Below, piece by piece: positions 19,441 through 27,169 of a stretch of DNA of 64,000 bases. The DNA lies in the NCBI RefSeq assembly GCF_014596975.1, contig NZ_JACVXD010000003.1, positions 124,001-188,000 on the forward strand, written 5' to 3'. The DNA is from Aestuariibaculum marinum. GTDB taxonomy: Bacteria > Bacteroidota > Bacteroidia > Flavobacteriales > Flavobacteriaceae. How positions within the stretch are numbered: the first letter of the stretch is position 1; every line of letters starts with the position of its first letter. A program made the position numbers and the translations under genes. The notes below the pieces were generated by a model. It was given only the letters and a program-made list of their open reading frames with translations, was not told the DNA's origin and ran no database searches.

Positions 19441-19457
19441 TATTAAAAAGTTTGTAG

Positions 19458-19465
19458 CAAAAATA
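19458..19465 (-). promoter_or_regulatory. -7 promoter box of the OstA-like gene
   Basis: TATTTTTG on the minus strand, about 18 bp before the ATG at 19440. No clear -33 TTTG. Confidence 0.4.
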
Positions 19466-19539
19466 ACGATATTTCTAAAGTTTAATTGTTTTGTTTCAAA
19501 AAACGCTGCAAAATATCTAAAGTATATTTATTAAATAAG

Positions 19540-19565
19540 AAAAGACCACTTAATAGTGGTCTTTT
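19540..19565 (-). terminator. Terminator after purA
   Basis: AAAAGACCAC (19540-19549) pairs with GTGGTCTTTT (19556-19565) around TTAATA, 25 bp past the purA stop in the direction of transcription. Confidence 0.75.
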
Positions 19566-19590
19566 GTATTTTAAATAGAAATAAAATGAA

Positions 19591-20868
19591 TTATTTATCT
19601 CTGAAAATTGTTTGTTTTCTATCTGGTCCTACAGAAACGATGGTAATCGGAATTTCTAATTCTTTTTCTAAGAATTCGATGTAATCGTTTAATGCTTTTG
19701 GCATTTGAGAGGCATCTGACATTTCTGTTAAATCTTCAGCCCAACCTTCAACTTCGGTATAAATAGGTTCGATGTTTTCAGGATCAATATTATAAGGGAA
19801 ATGTTTAATAACGTCTCCTTTATACTTATATGCAGTACATACTTTAAGCGTTTTAAACCCAGAAAGCACATCGCCTTTCATCATCATTAATTGGGTAACA
19901 CCGTTAACCTGACAAGCATATTTTAAAGCCACAAGGTCTAACCAACCACAACGTCTTGCACGACCTGTAGTTGCACCAAATTCGTTACCCACGCGGCTCA
20001 TAGTTTCACCATCTTCATCGAATAATTCTGTAGGGAATGGTCCGGAACCAACACGTGTAGTATAGGCTTTAAAAATACCGAATACCTCACCAATTTGGTT
20101 AGGCGCCACACCTAAACCAGTACAAGAACCAGCTGCAGTTGTGTTACTTGACGTTACGAATGGGTAAGTTCCAAAATCGATATCTAATAGAGACCCTTGA
20201 GCGCCTTCAGCTAAAATGGTTTTACCTGATTTTTGTGCTTGGTAAACATATTCTTCAGAATCTATAAAGGTTAATGTTTTTAAAACTTCGACAGCTTTAA
20301 AGAATTCAGCTTCTAATTCTTCTAAATTATATTCAATTTTTGCATCGTAAAATTCAATCATAGATTCGTGCTTATCGGCTAACGATCTGTAACGTTCTTG
20401 CCAATCACTTAATTCTAAATCACCAACACGAATACCGTTACGTCCTGTTTTGTCCATGTAAGTTGGTCCAATACCTTTTAAAGTAGAACCAATTTTAGCT
20501 TTACCTTTAGAGGCTTCACTAGCAGCATCTAGTAAACGGTGCGTTGGTAAAATAATATGTGCTTTACGAGATATTACTAGAGATTTTTTGTAATCTACAT
20601 TTTGCTCTGCTAATTTATCCAGCTCGCCTTTAAAAATTACAGGGTCTATAACTACTCCATTACCAACTAAATTAATAGTGTCTTCGTGAAAAATTCCAGA
20701 AGGAATAGTATGTAAAACGTGTTTTTTACCGTTAAAAACTAAAGTGTGTCCTGCGTTTGGACCACCTTGAAAACGCGCAATAATGTCGTAGTTAGAGGTA
20801 AGTACGTCAACAATTTTCCCTTTGCCTTCGTCACCCCACTGTAATCCTAGTAGTAAATCTACTGCCAT
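19591..20868 (-). CDS. purA: Adenylosuccinate synthetase
   Basis: GTP-dependent first committed step from IMP to AMP. The 425-residue protein has the N-terminal LQWGDEGKGK with catalytic D13 and the Mg/GTP loop, GGPNAGHT with catalytic H41, and the GAQGSLLDIDFGTYPFVTSS block. The C-terminal base-recognition region includes SVGPDR. It is the last gene of rsh-fur-purA: 12 bp separate it from fur, and a terminator follows. The placement next to rsh fits the fact that (p)ppGpp inhibits PurA in several bacteria, but the regulatory link here is inference. Confidence 0.97.
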   Translation of the reverse strand: MAVDLLLGLQWGDEGKGKIVDVLTSNYDIIARFQGGPNAGHTLVFNGKKHVLHTIPSGIFHEDTINLVGNGVVIDPVIFKGELDKLAEQNVDYKKSLVISRKAHIILPTHRLLDAASEASKGKAKIGSTLKGIGPTYMDKTGRNGIRVGDLELSDWQERYRSLADKHESMIEFYDAKIEYNLEELEAEFFKAVEVLKTLTFIDSEEYVYQAQKSGKTILAEGAQGSLLDIDFGTYPFVTSSNTTAAGSCTGLGVAPNQIGEVFGIFKAYTTRVGSGPFPTELFDEDGETMSRVGNEFGATTGRARRCGWLDLVALKYACQVNGVTQLMMMKGDVLSGFKTLKVCTAYKYKGDVIKHFPYNIDPENIEPIYTEVEGWAEDLTEMSDASQMPKALNDYIEFLEKELEIPITIVSVGPDRKQTIFRDK

Positions 20869-20880
20869 TTTAAATATAAA

Positions 20881-21333
20881 TTATTTAGTTGCTTTTCTAT
20901 TTCCGTAGAAATAAAGTGAATGATTATTAATTTCGATATCGAAAACTTCTTCGATAGTTTTTTTGATAGACTGAATTCTTGGATCGCAGAATTCAATAAC
21001 TTCACCTGTATCGGTTAAAATAACATGGTCGTGTTGCCTATCGAAATATGATTTTTCGTAATGTGCTTGATTTTGTCCAAACTGGTGTTTTCTGACCAAG
21101 CCACATTCCAGAAGTAGTTCTATGGTGTTGTAAAGCGTTGCGCGAGATACACGATACTTTTTGTTTTTCATATTAAGATACAGAGACTCGATATCAAAAT
21201 GTTCTTTGTTATTGTAAATCTCTTGTAATATAGCATACCTTTCGGGCGTTTTACGGTGTCCGTTGGTTTCTAAAAAGTTAGTAAAAACACTTTTTACTAT
21301 TTCTTGATTTTTTGTATCTGCGCTTGCGTTCAT
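20881..21333 (-). CDS. Fur-family transcriptional regulator
   Basis: A 150-residue Fur/PerR/Zur-type repressor. An N-terminal winged helix (recognition helix near [12 protein letters not shown], 63-74) is followed by the metal-binding dimerization domain with H83, H91, the HDH pair H101/H103 and E114. The structural-zinc CxxC seen in many Fur proteins is missing: the expected positions 106 and 109 are Leu and Thr (VILTDTGEV), and only one Cys (C116) is left in that region. I recall this form as common in Flavobacteria. Which metal or peroxide signal it senses cannot be decided. Located between rsh and purA with gaps of 26 and 12 bp. Confidence 0.9.
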   Translation of the reverse strand: MNASADTKNQEIVKSVFTNFLETNGHRKTPERYAILQEIYNNKEHFDIESLYLNMKNKKYRVSRATLYNTIELLLECGLVRKHQFGQNQAHYEKSYFDRQHDHVILTDTGEVIEFCDPRIQSIKKTIEEVFDIEINNHSLYFYGNRKATK

Positions 21334-21359
21334 AATTTCGTTGCAAATTTACACTTTTT

Positions 21360-23582
21360 TTACACTCTAGTAACCTTATCTATACCATTAATTTTTCGAA
21401 GTTTTTCTAATAACTTTTTAAGAAGGGTATTATTCTTGACAATTACGTTAATTTTTCCTGAGAAAATACCGTCGTTACTTTCAAAACTGATGCTCTTCAT
21501 GTTAACGTGCATGTTTTCAGAAATGATTTTAGTAACATCGTTTACCAGACCTATATGGTCGATACCCGTAATAACGATAGTAGCTAAGAATTCCTGTTGC
21601 GAAGAATCAATCCACTTTGCAGTCATAATTCTGTAGGCGTAGTTGGATTGTAAGCTTAAGGCGTTCGGGCAATTTTTCTTATGGACTTTAATGCCTTCAG
21701 AAACCGTTAAGAACCCAAACACATCATCACCAGGAATCGGATTACAACAACTAGAGAGTTTGTAATCTAGTTTTTCTTCCTCTTTACCAAAAACCAGTAA
21801 ATCATAATTAGAAGTTACTTCATCTTTTTCTATTTCTTCCTTGCTTACTTGCTGTGGTTTTCTGGTGATTTTATTCTTAATGAAATTCATTAAGGTATTG
21901 CTTCTAGACGCAGCAAAATCTTTTAGCATGGTATTGTCTATAGTCCCAATACCTACACGATAGAATAAATCCAGACTGGTTTTAAGTTTAAAGTAATTTA
22001 CCAGTTCGTTTATGGATGCTTCATTAAGCGTGATTTTTAGTTGTTTTAATTTACGCTTAAGAAGTTCTTTTCCATCTTCGCCAATACGTTTTTTATCTTC
22101 TCTTAAGGCGGATTTAATTTTACTTCTGGAGCGTGCCGTGGTAGCATAATCTAACCAGTTGGCGGTTGGTTTCGCACTTTCAGAAGTTAGAATGCTTACC
22201 TGATCGCCACTTTTTAGTTCGTAACTAAGAGGGACTAATTTTCCATTGACTTTAGCGCCACGCGTTTTCATACCAACTTCGGTGTGAATACTGAATGCAA
22301 AATCTATAGGTGTTGCTCCTTTAGGTAGCGACTTTAATTCTCCAGCAGGGGTGAAGACAAAGATTTCTTTAGAGTATAAGTTAAGTTTGAACTGCTCAAC
22401 AAAATCTACAGCATTAGTTTCTGGATTTTCCAGAGCTTCTTGAAGTTTGTTAATCCAATCTTCAAGGCTATCCTCTTTTTCGTCTGCTTGTTTATATTTG
22501 TAGTGTGCCGCATAACCTTTTTCGGCAATTTCATCCATACGTTCACTACGAATTTGTACTTCTACCCACCGTCCTTTAGGACCCATTACCGTAATATGTA
22601 AGGCTTCGTAACCTGTGGTTTTAGGAGATGAAATCCAGTCGCGAAGGCGAATAGGGTTGGGGCGGAAGTGATCGGTAACAATGGAGTAAATTTTCCAGGC
22701 TAGGAATTTTTCATTAGCAGCATCACTTTTATATATAATACGGATAGCAAACTTATCGTAAACTTCATCAAAGGTTACTCCTTGTTTAATCATTTTCCTT
22801 CTTATGGAGAAAATAGATTTCGGTCGTCCTTTAATGGTGTAATTTAACTGTTCGCGATCTAATGTTCTTTTAATCACATCACTAAACTGAGCGATATATA
22901 AATCCTGCTCTTCTTTACTTTCTTTTATTTTATGAAGAATATCATAGTATACATCCGGCTCGGTGTATTTAAGACCTAAATCTTCTAACTGCGTTTTTAT
23001 GTTATATAAACCAATGCGGTGCGCTAGGGGCGCGTATATGTATAGAGTTTCTGATGCGATTTTTTCCTGTTTATCGGTACGCATCGAATCCATGGTTTGC
23101 ATATTATGCAAACGGTCGGCAATTTTTATAATGATAACACGAACATCATCATTAAGTGTTAACAACATTTTACGGAAGTTCTCTGCTTGTAGTGAAACAT
23201 CCATATCTTGTTCTTTACTTAAAGACGATATTTTAGTTAAACCGGCAACAATAGTGGCTACGGTTTTTCCAAATAAACGCTCGATGTCCTCGATTTCGTA
23301 ATCGGGACTGTCTTCAACGACATCATGCAATAAGGCAGCGGCAATAGACGTGGCGTCTAATCCGATTTCCTGAGCGACAATTTTAGCAACAGCAATCGGG
23401 TGAAAAATATAGGCTTCACCTGATTTTCTACGTTGATCTTTATGACCATCTAAAGCAACATCAAAAGCTTTACGAATTAATTTTTTATCGTCGTCTGTAA
23501 GTGTTGTGTAACTAACTTTAAGTAACTCTTTGTAAGCCTTGGTTATGGCTGCATTTTCTTTTTCTATTTCTTCCTCTGTCAT
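21360..23582 (-). CDS. Bifunctional (p)ppGpp synthetase/hydrolase (RelA/SpoT homologue)
   Basis: Makes and degrades the alarmone (p)ppGpp. Domain order in 740 residues: HD hydrolase (H61, H86-D87 and E90-D91 in ALLHDVVEDS, then KIADRLHNM), synthetase (GRPKSIFSIRRKM, YDKFAIRII), TGS domain (VFTPAGELKSLPKGATPIDF), helical and zinc-finger-like region (SSCCNPIPGDDVFGF with KKNCPNA), and a C-terminal ACT domain (TIVITGIDHIGLVNDVT). The complete HD motif argues that hydrolase activity is kept, so this is a long Rsh protein rather than RelA. First gene of rsh-fur-purA, with a promoter just upstream. Confidence 0.95.
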   Translation of the reverse strand: MTEEEIEKENAAITKAYKELLKVSYTTLTDDDKKLIRKAFDVALDGHKDQRRKSGEAYIFHPIAVAKIVAQEIGLDATSIAAALLHDVVEDSPDYEIEDIERLFGKTVATIVAGLTKISSLSKEQDMDVSLQAENFRKMLLTLNDDVRVIIIKIADRLHNMQTMDSMRTDKQEKIASETLYIYAPLAHRIGLYNIKTQLEDLGLKYTEPDVYYDILHKIKESKEEQDLYIAQFSDVIKRTLDREQLNYTIKGRPKSIFSIRRKMIKQGVTFDEVYDKFAIRIIYKSDAANEKFLAWKIYSIVTDHFRPNPIRLRDWISSPKTTGYEALHITVMGPKGRWVEVQIRSERMDEIAEKGYAAHYKYKQADEKEDSLEDWINKLQEALENPETNAVDFVEQFKLNLYSKEIFVFTPAGELKSLPKGATPIDFAFSIHTEVGMKTRGAKVNGKLVPLSYELKSGDQVSILTSESAKPTANWLDYATTARSRSKIKSALREDKKRIGEDGKELLKRKLKQLKITLNEASINELVNYFKLKTSLDLFYRVGIGTIDNTMLKDFAASRSNTLMNFIKNKITRKPQQVSKEEIEKDEVTSNYDLLVFGKEEEKLDYKLSSCCNPIPGDDVFGFLTVSEGIKVHKKNCPNALSLQSNYAYRIMTAKWIDSSQQEFLATIVITGIDHIGLVNDVTKIISENMHVNMKSISFESNDGIFSGKINVIVKNNTLLKKLLEKLRKINGIDKVTRV

Positions 23583-23586
23583 ATCT

Positions 23587-23617
23587 TAAAAGTAACATAA
23601 AGAATATTAACAACCAA
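23587..23617 (-). promoter_or_regulatory. Promoter of rsh
   Basis: On the minus strand TTG (23617-23615), 20 bp, then TACTTTTA (23594-23587), close to TTG-N19/20-TAnnTTTG. The ATG at 23582 is only a few bases from the box, so the leader is very short. Confidence 0.45.
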
Positions 23618-23652
23618 TAGCAGTAATGCTTTTTTTAGGTTGATAGCTGTGA

Positions 23653-24225
23653 TTACGAATTTAAAAATTTAACAAGCTGCGATACAGCATTTCCGCGGTG
23701 GCTGATGCTGTTTTTAACGCTTAAATCGAGTTCGGCAAATGTTTCGGTGTAACCCTTTGGTTTAAAAATTGGGTCGTAACCAAAACCTTTTTCTCCGTGT
23801 TTTTCTGTAGTGATTTCACCTTTGCAGATTCCCGTAAACGTATGAAGCTTATCGTTTAAATAAAGTGCAATTACAGTTTTAAATTGGGCTTGTCTGTTAG
23901 TTTTATTTTTTAAGTTGTCGAGTAGCTTATCCATATTGTCGTTAGAATCACGTTGTTCACCAGCATAACGAGCAGAAAATACTCCTGGTTCTCCGTTTAA
24001 AGCGTCAACTTCTAATCCGGTGTCGTCGGCAAAACAATCGTAACCGTAATGTTGTTTAATGTATTCGGCTTTTTGAATGGCATTGCCTTCAATGGTATCT
24101 TGTGTTTCCGGAATATCTTCATGACAATCAATATCTTTTAAACTTAAAAGGGTAATGTGTTCTGGAATTAAAGCCTGTACTTCTTTTATCTTATTTAGGT
24201 TGTTAGTGGCGAAAACCAATTTCAT
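23653..24225 (-). CDS. rdgB: XTP/dITP pyrophosphatase (non-canonical purine NTPase)
   Basis: A 190-residue Ham1/RdgB enzyme that removes deaminated purine triphosphates (dITP, XTP) from the nucleotide pool. Motifs are the N-terminal [12 protein letters not shown], the metal-binding [24 protein letters not shown], the GFGYDPIF loop and SHRGNA near the C-terminus. Full length for the family. It has its own TAnnTTTG box upstream and lies 70 bp before rsh on the same strand. Confidence 0.96.
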   Translation of the reverse strand: MKLVFATNNLNKIKEVQALIPEHITLLSLKDIDCHEDIPETQDTIEGNAIQKAEYIKQHYGYDCFADDTGLEVDALNGEPGVFSARYAGEQRDSNDNMDKLLDNLKNKTNRQAQFKTVIALYLNDKLHTFTGICKGEITTEKHGEKGFGYDPIFKPKGYTETFAELDLSVKNSISHRGNAVSQLVKFLNS

Positions 24226-24243
24226 ACGTTAAATTTTTAGGTT

Positions 24244-24251
24244 CAAAAATA
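24244..24251 (-). promoter_or_regulatory. -7 promoter box of rdgB
   Basis: TATTTTTG on the minus strand, about 20 bp before the rdgB ATG. It lies in the divergent region shared with the hibernation factor gene. No obvious -33 match. Confidence 0.4.
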
Positions 24252-24317
24252 AGAGTATTACGATTAATTAGATTATATTACATGACAAAAATCATTATAA
24301 TTCAATAACCATACTCT

Positions 24318-24325
24318 TAAATTTG
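24318..24325 (+). promoter_or_regulatory. -7 promoter box of the hibernation factor gene
   Basis: TAAATTTG matches TAnnTTTG, 23 bp before the ATG at 24349. The -33 region has no good TTTG. Confidence 0.4.
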
Positions 24326-24348
24326 AGTATTAATAAAAACAATATATT

Positions 24349-24648
24349 ATGACTGTAAATTTTCAATATGTAGGTGTAGATGTAAGTGAAACCCTTTCGG
24401 CTTTTACAGAAGAAAAATTAAGTAAAATTTTTAATCGTTACGAGTTCTTAATCAGTGCTACGGTTTATTTTAAAATAGATGATAAAGAGCACGAAACTGG
24501 GAAAATATGTAATATAGAATTGAGTGCTCCAGGACCACGATTATATGCAACGTCTATGGAGAAAAATTTTGAAGTAGCGGTACGTGCAACTATTAGCGAT
24601 TTAGAACGACAGTTAGAAAAACGAAAAGAACTTATGAAAACACATTAG
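24349..24648 (+). CDS. hpf: Short ribosome hibernation promoting factor (HPF/RaiA family)
   Basis: A 99-residue protein of the sigma-54-modulation/HPF family, which binds the 30S decoding site and stabilises inactive ribosomes. It shows the beta-alpha-beta-beta-beta-alpha pattern: VNFQYVGVDVSETLSAFTEE, a strand set ending NIELSAPGPRLYATSME, and the long C-terminal basic helix (SDLERQLEKRKELMK). It lacks the ~60-residue dimerization domain of long HPF, so dimer formation would need another factor. Its stop is 3 bp from the convergent rlmH stop. Confidence 0.88.
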   Translation: MTVNFQYVGVDVSETLSAFTEEKLSKIFNRYEFLISATVYFKIDDKEHETGKICNIELSAPGPRLYATSMEKNFEVAVRATISDLERQLEKRKELMKTH

Positions 24649-24650
24649 TC

Positions 24651-25124
24651 TTATCGGTGGTGATACGGTTCATTTCTTAAAATTGTAAAACCACGGTATA
24701 GCTGTTCGGTAAAAAATAAACGAATCATTTGATGGGAAAATGTCATTTTAGAAAGTGATATTTTCCCATTTGCTTTTTGGTACACCTCGTCTGAAAAGCC
24801 ATAAGGTCCACCAATAACAAATACCAGTTGTTTGATGCCGGAATTCATATGTTTTTGCAGATAGTTTGAAAAAGCAACCGAATCGAATTGTTTGCCATTT
24901 TCATCCAGTAAAATTAAAGCATCGGTATTATTAATCTTACTTAATATAAGTTCTCCTTCTTTTTCTTTTTGCTGAGCTTCACTTAGGTTTTTTACATTTT
25001 TTATATCCGGAATAATATCCATCGAAAATTTAATGTAAAACCCTAATCGCTTCTGATAATCGTCTATAAGTGCCTGCAGATTCTTACTATCTGTTTTTCC
25101 TATGGCAATCAATTTTATCGTCAT
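24651..25124 (-). CDS. rlmH: 23S rRNA (pseudouridine-1915-N3)-methyltransferase
   Basis: SPOUT-class methyltransferase that methylates pseudouridine 1915 in helix 69 of 23S rRNA. The 157-residue protein starts MTIKLIAIGKTD, has the SAM-knot segment VFVIGGPYGFSDEV and the C-terminal EPYHHR, all diagnostic of RlmH. It ends against hpf, pairing two ribosome-related genes tail to tail. A TAATTTTG box ends only 5 bp before the ATG, so its message may be nearly leaderless. Confidence 0.96.
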   Translation of the reverse strand: MTIKLIAIGKTDSKNLQALIDDYQKRLGFYIKFSMDIIPDIKNVKNLSEAQQKEKEGELILSKINNTDALILLDENGKQFDSVAFSNYLQKHMNSGIKQLVFVIGGPYGFSDEVYQKANGKISLSKMTFSHQMIRLFFTEQLYRGFTILRNEPYHHR

Positions 25125-25129
25125 AAACG

Positions 25130-25137
25130 CAAAATTA
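25130..25137 (-). promoter_or_regulatory. -7 promoter box of rlmH
   Basis: TAATTTTG on the minus strand directly before the rlmH ATG (25124). Implies a leader of only a few bases if used. Confidence 0.35.
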
Positions 25138-25200
25138 CTATTTACTATTTATGATTTATGAATTTAAAACGTAAAAAATTAAAAAATCGTAAATGGAAAA

Positions 25201-25231
25201 TTTAGAAAAGTGAATCAATTTCTTATTTTTG
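25201..25231 (+). promoter_or_regulatory. Promoter of nadC
   Basis: TTTA (25201-25204), 19-bp spacer, TATTTTTG (25224-25231), close to the TTTG-N19-TAnnTTTG consensus, 20 bp before the ATG. Confidence 0.55.
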
Positions 25232-25251
25232 TTGCAAACCAACAATAGATT

Positions 25252-26112
25252 ATGATAACACAAGAGCAGTTTGATCAAGAAGTCAAATCGATAATCGCTA
25301 ATGCTATTAGAGAAGATGTAGGAGACGGAGATCATAGTTCATTAGCTTGCATTCCGGAAAACGCTAGAGGTAAGGCCAAATTACTTGTAAAAGACAAGGG
25401 GATTATTGGAGGTGTTAACTTCGCGAAAAAGGTTTTTGCATACGTAGATAAAAATTTAAAATTAGACATTCTAATTGAAGATGGATCTGAAGTGACATAC
25501 GGCGATGTTGTAATGTACATAGAAGGGCCTTCAAGATCAATTTTAAAAGCAGAGCGTACCGTTTTAAACGCCATGCAGCGTATGAGTGCTATTGCAACTA
25601 AAACCCGCATGTTTGTAGATTTAGTAAAAGGTACTAATACTACGATATTAGATACCAGAAAGACAACACCTGGTATTCGTGTTTTAGAAAAATGGGCAGT
25701 AAAACTTGGTGGTGGTGAAAATCACAGATTTGCATTGTATGATATGATCATGCTTAAAGATAACCATATTGATTTTGCTGGAGGTATTACCAATGCTGTT
25801 GAAATGACAAAACAGTATTTAAAAGAAACCGGCAGAGATTTAAAAATTATGGTTGAGGCCAGAGATTTAGTTGAGGTTCAGGAAATATTAACGTTAGATG
25901 GGGTGTATCGAATTTTATTAGATAATTTCGATTATGAGGATACTAGAAAAGCAGTGAAAATGATAGGAGATAAATGTTTAACAGAATCTTCAGGTAATAT
26001 TAACGAATCGACAATTCGTTTTTATGCAGAGTGTGGCGTGAATTTTATTTCATGTGGTGCCTTAACACATTCTGTGCATAACATGGACTTAAGTTTAAAA
26101 GCTATAAAGTAG
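25252..26112 (+). CDS. nadC: Nicotinate-nucleotide pyrophosphorylase (carboxylating)
   Basis: Quinolinate phosphoribosyltransferase: quinolinate plus PRPP gives nicotinate mononucleotide, CO2 and PPi in de novo NAD synthesis. The 286-residue protein has an N-terminal sandwich domain starting with AIREDVGDGDHSS, then the barrel with MQRMSAIAT, the DTRKTTPGIRVLEKWAVKLGG block, HRFALYDMIMLKDNH, and a C-terminal ESSGNI / ISCGALTHSV segment. All are hallmark NadC motifs. Single gene with its own promoter and terminator; no nadA or nadB nearby. Confidence 0.97.
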   Translation: MITQEQFDQEVKSIIANAIREDVGDGDHSSLACIPENARGKAKLLVKDKGIIGGVNFAKKVFAYVDKNLKLDILIEDGSEVTYGDVVMYIEGPSRSILKAERTVLNAMQRMSAIATKTRMFVDLVKGTNTTILDTRKTTPGIRVLEKWAVKLGGGENHRFALYDMIMLKDNHIDFAGGITNAVEMTKQYLKETGRDLKIMVEARDLVEVQEILTLDGVYRILLDNFDYEDTRKAVKMIGDKCLTESSGNINESTIRFYAECGVNFISCGALTHSVHNMDLSLKAIK

Positions 26113-26127
26113 TTTAAACGTTTAAAC
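26112..26127. repeat. Perfect 16-bp palindrome at the nadC stop
   Basis: GTTTAAACGTTTAAAC equals its own reverse complement and starts on the last base of the nadC stop codon. Possible operator or coincidence; it is distinct from the terminator hairpin that follows. Confidence 0.5.
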
Positions 26128-26150
26128 AGTAGTGAAATAAAGACTTTTAT

Positions 26151-26182
26151 AAACACCAATACTTTTTTAAGTATTGGTGTTT
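26151..26182 (+). terminator. Terminator after nadC
   Basis: AAACACCAATACT (26151-26163) and AGTATTGGTGTTT (26170-26182) make a 13-bp perfect stem with a 6-nt loop. T-rich sequence follows. Confidence 0.75.
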
Positions 26183-26191
26183 ATATTTTAA

Positions 26192-26199
26192 TAACTTTG
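26192..26199 (+). promoter_or_regulatory. -7 promoter box of the YihY gene
   Basis: TAACTTTG matches TAnnTTTG, 25 bp before the ATG at 26225. The upstream -33 region overlaps the nadC terminator stem and has no convincing TTTG at the right spacing. Confidence 0.4.
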
Positions 26200-26224
26200 T
26201 TATAAACGATAAAAGAAGTTATTA

Positions 26225-27163
26225 ATGACAAAACCTATTGAAGACAAATTAGAAACAATTCCTGTTGTAAATGTCTTTGTTCGGTTTTTTAAGAAAATTA
26301 AATTACCAGGGTTAGAAGGTTTATCGTTCTACGATTTGTTAGAGTTATATGTCACCGGTATTGTAAAAGGAGCATTAACTACAAGGGCGAGTGCTATCGC
26401 CTTCAGTTTCTTTACAGCTCTATTTCCTTTTTTATTATTCGTTTTATTCATTATACCTTATGTTCCGATAGACGATTTTAAAATTGAATTCTTAAAGTTT
26501 CTAGAATCGTTTTTACCACCAACAACGTCTGATTTTTTCTTTCAGAATATTTTTGAAAATATAGATCAATCACAAAGAGGTGGTTTATTGTCTTCTGTGT
26601 TTGTATTGTCTTTATTATTAATGGCTAATGGGGTAAACGCCGTCTTCTCTGGTTTTGAGAATTCTTATCATGAGCAACTCACTAGAAATGTATTTCGCCA
26701 ATATTTGTATGCGTTGAGCGTAGCTTTAATTTTAGCGTTGCTATTGATACTTACCATTGCATTCTTAGGGTATTTTCAAATTTACGTGGTACAACGCTTA
26801 TTCGAAACTTTGCAGAATAAGGGCTACGAAGTAGCATCGCAAAGTGTCTTTTGGGTTAATGTGGTAAAGTATGTGTTTTTTGTTTTTATGGTATATATAG
26901 CCACAGCAACTTTGTATTATTTTGGAACGAAAGAAGGTAGGCATTCGCGATTTTTTTCTGTTGGAGCTTTGTTTACTACTATATTAATTTTAGTGTCTTC
27001 GTATTTATTTGGTATTTACATTGAAAATTTCAGTCAATACAATAAATTATACGGATCAATAGGCGCGTTATTAATTTTGCTCTTTTATCTGTGGCTTAAT
27101 TCAAATATTTTACTTTTGGGCTACGAATTAAATGCATCATTAAACAAACTTCGAAAACGCTAA
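26225..27163 (+). CDS. YihY/virulence factor BrkB family membrane protein
   Basis: A 312-residue inner-membrane protein with about six hydrophobic segments and the family start region GIVKGALTTRASAIAFSFFT followed by ALFPFLLFVLFIIP. The C-terminal helix pair contains YKLYGSIGALLILLFYLW-type sequence (here NKLYGSIGALLILLFYLWLN). The family was once misnamed ribonuclease BN; its real role is unknown, with proposed transport or envelope functions. It stops 6 bp before priA, suggesting co-transcription. Confidence 0.9.
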   Translation: MTKPIEDKLETIPVVNVFVRFFKKIKLPGLEGLSFYDLLELYVTGIVKGALTTRASAIAFSFFTALFPFLLFVLFIIPYVPIDDFKIEFLKFLESFLPPTTSDFFFQNIFENIDQSQRGGLLSSVFVLSLLLMANGVNAVFSGFENSYHEQLTRNVFRQYLYALSVALILALLLILTIAFLGYFQIYVVQRLFETLQNKGYEVASQSVFWVNVVKYVFFVFMVYIATATLYYFGTKEGRHSRFFSVGALFTTILILVSSYLFGIYIENFSQYNKLYGSIGALLILLFYLWLNSNILLLGYELNASLNKLRKR

Positions 27164-27169
27164 TTATTC

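Noticed and set aside
21304-21636. Plus-strand 110-codon frame over the fur/rsh junction
   Set aside because: Hydrophobic translation opposite the rsh ACT domain and the fur start. No promoter box or homology.
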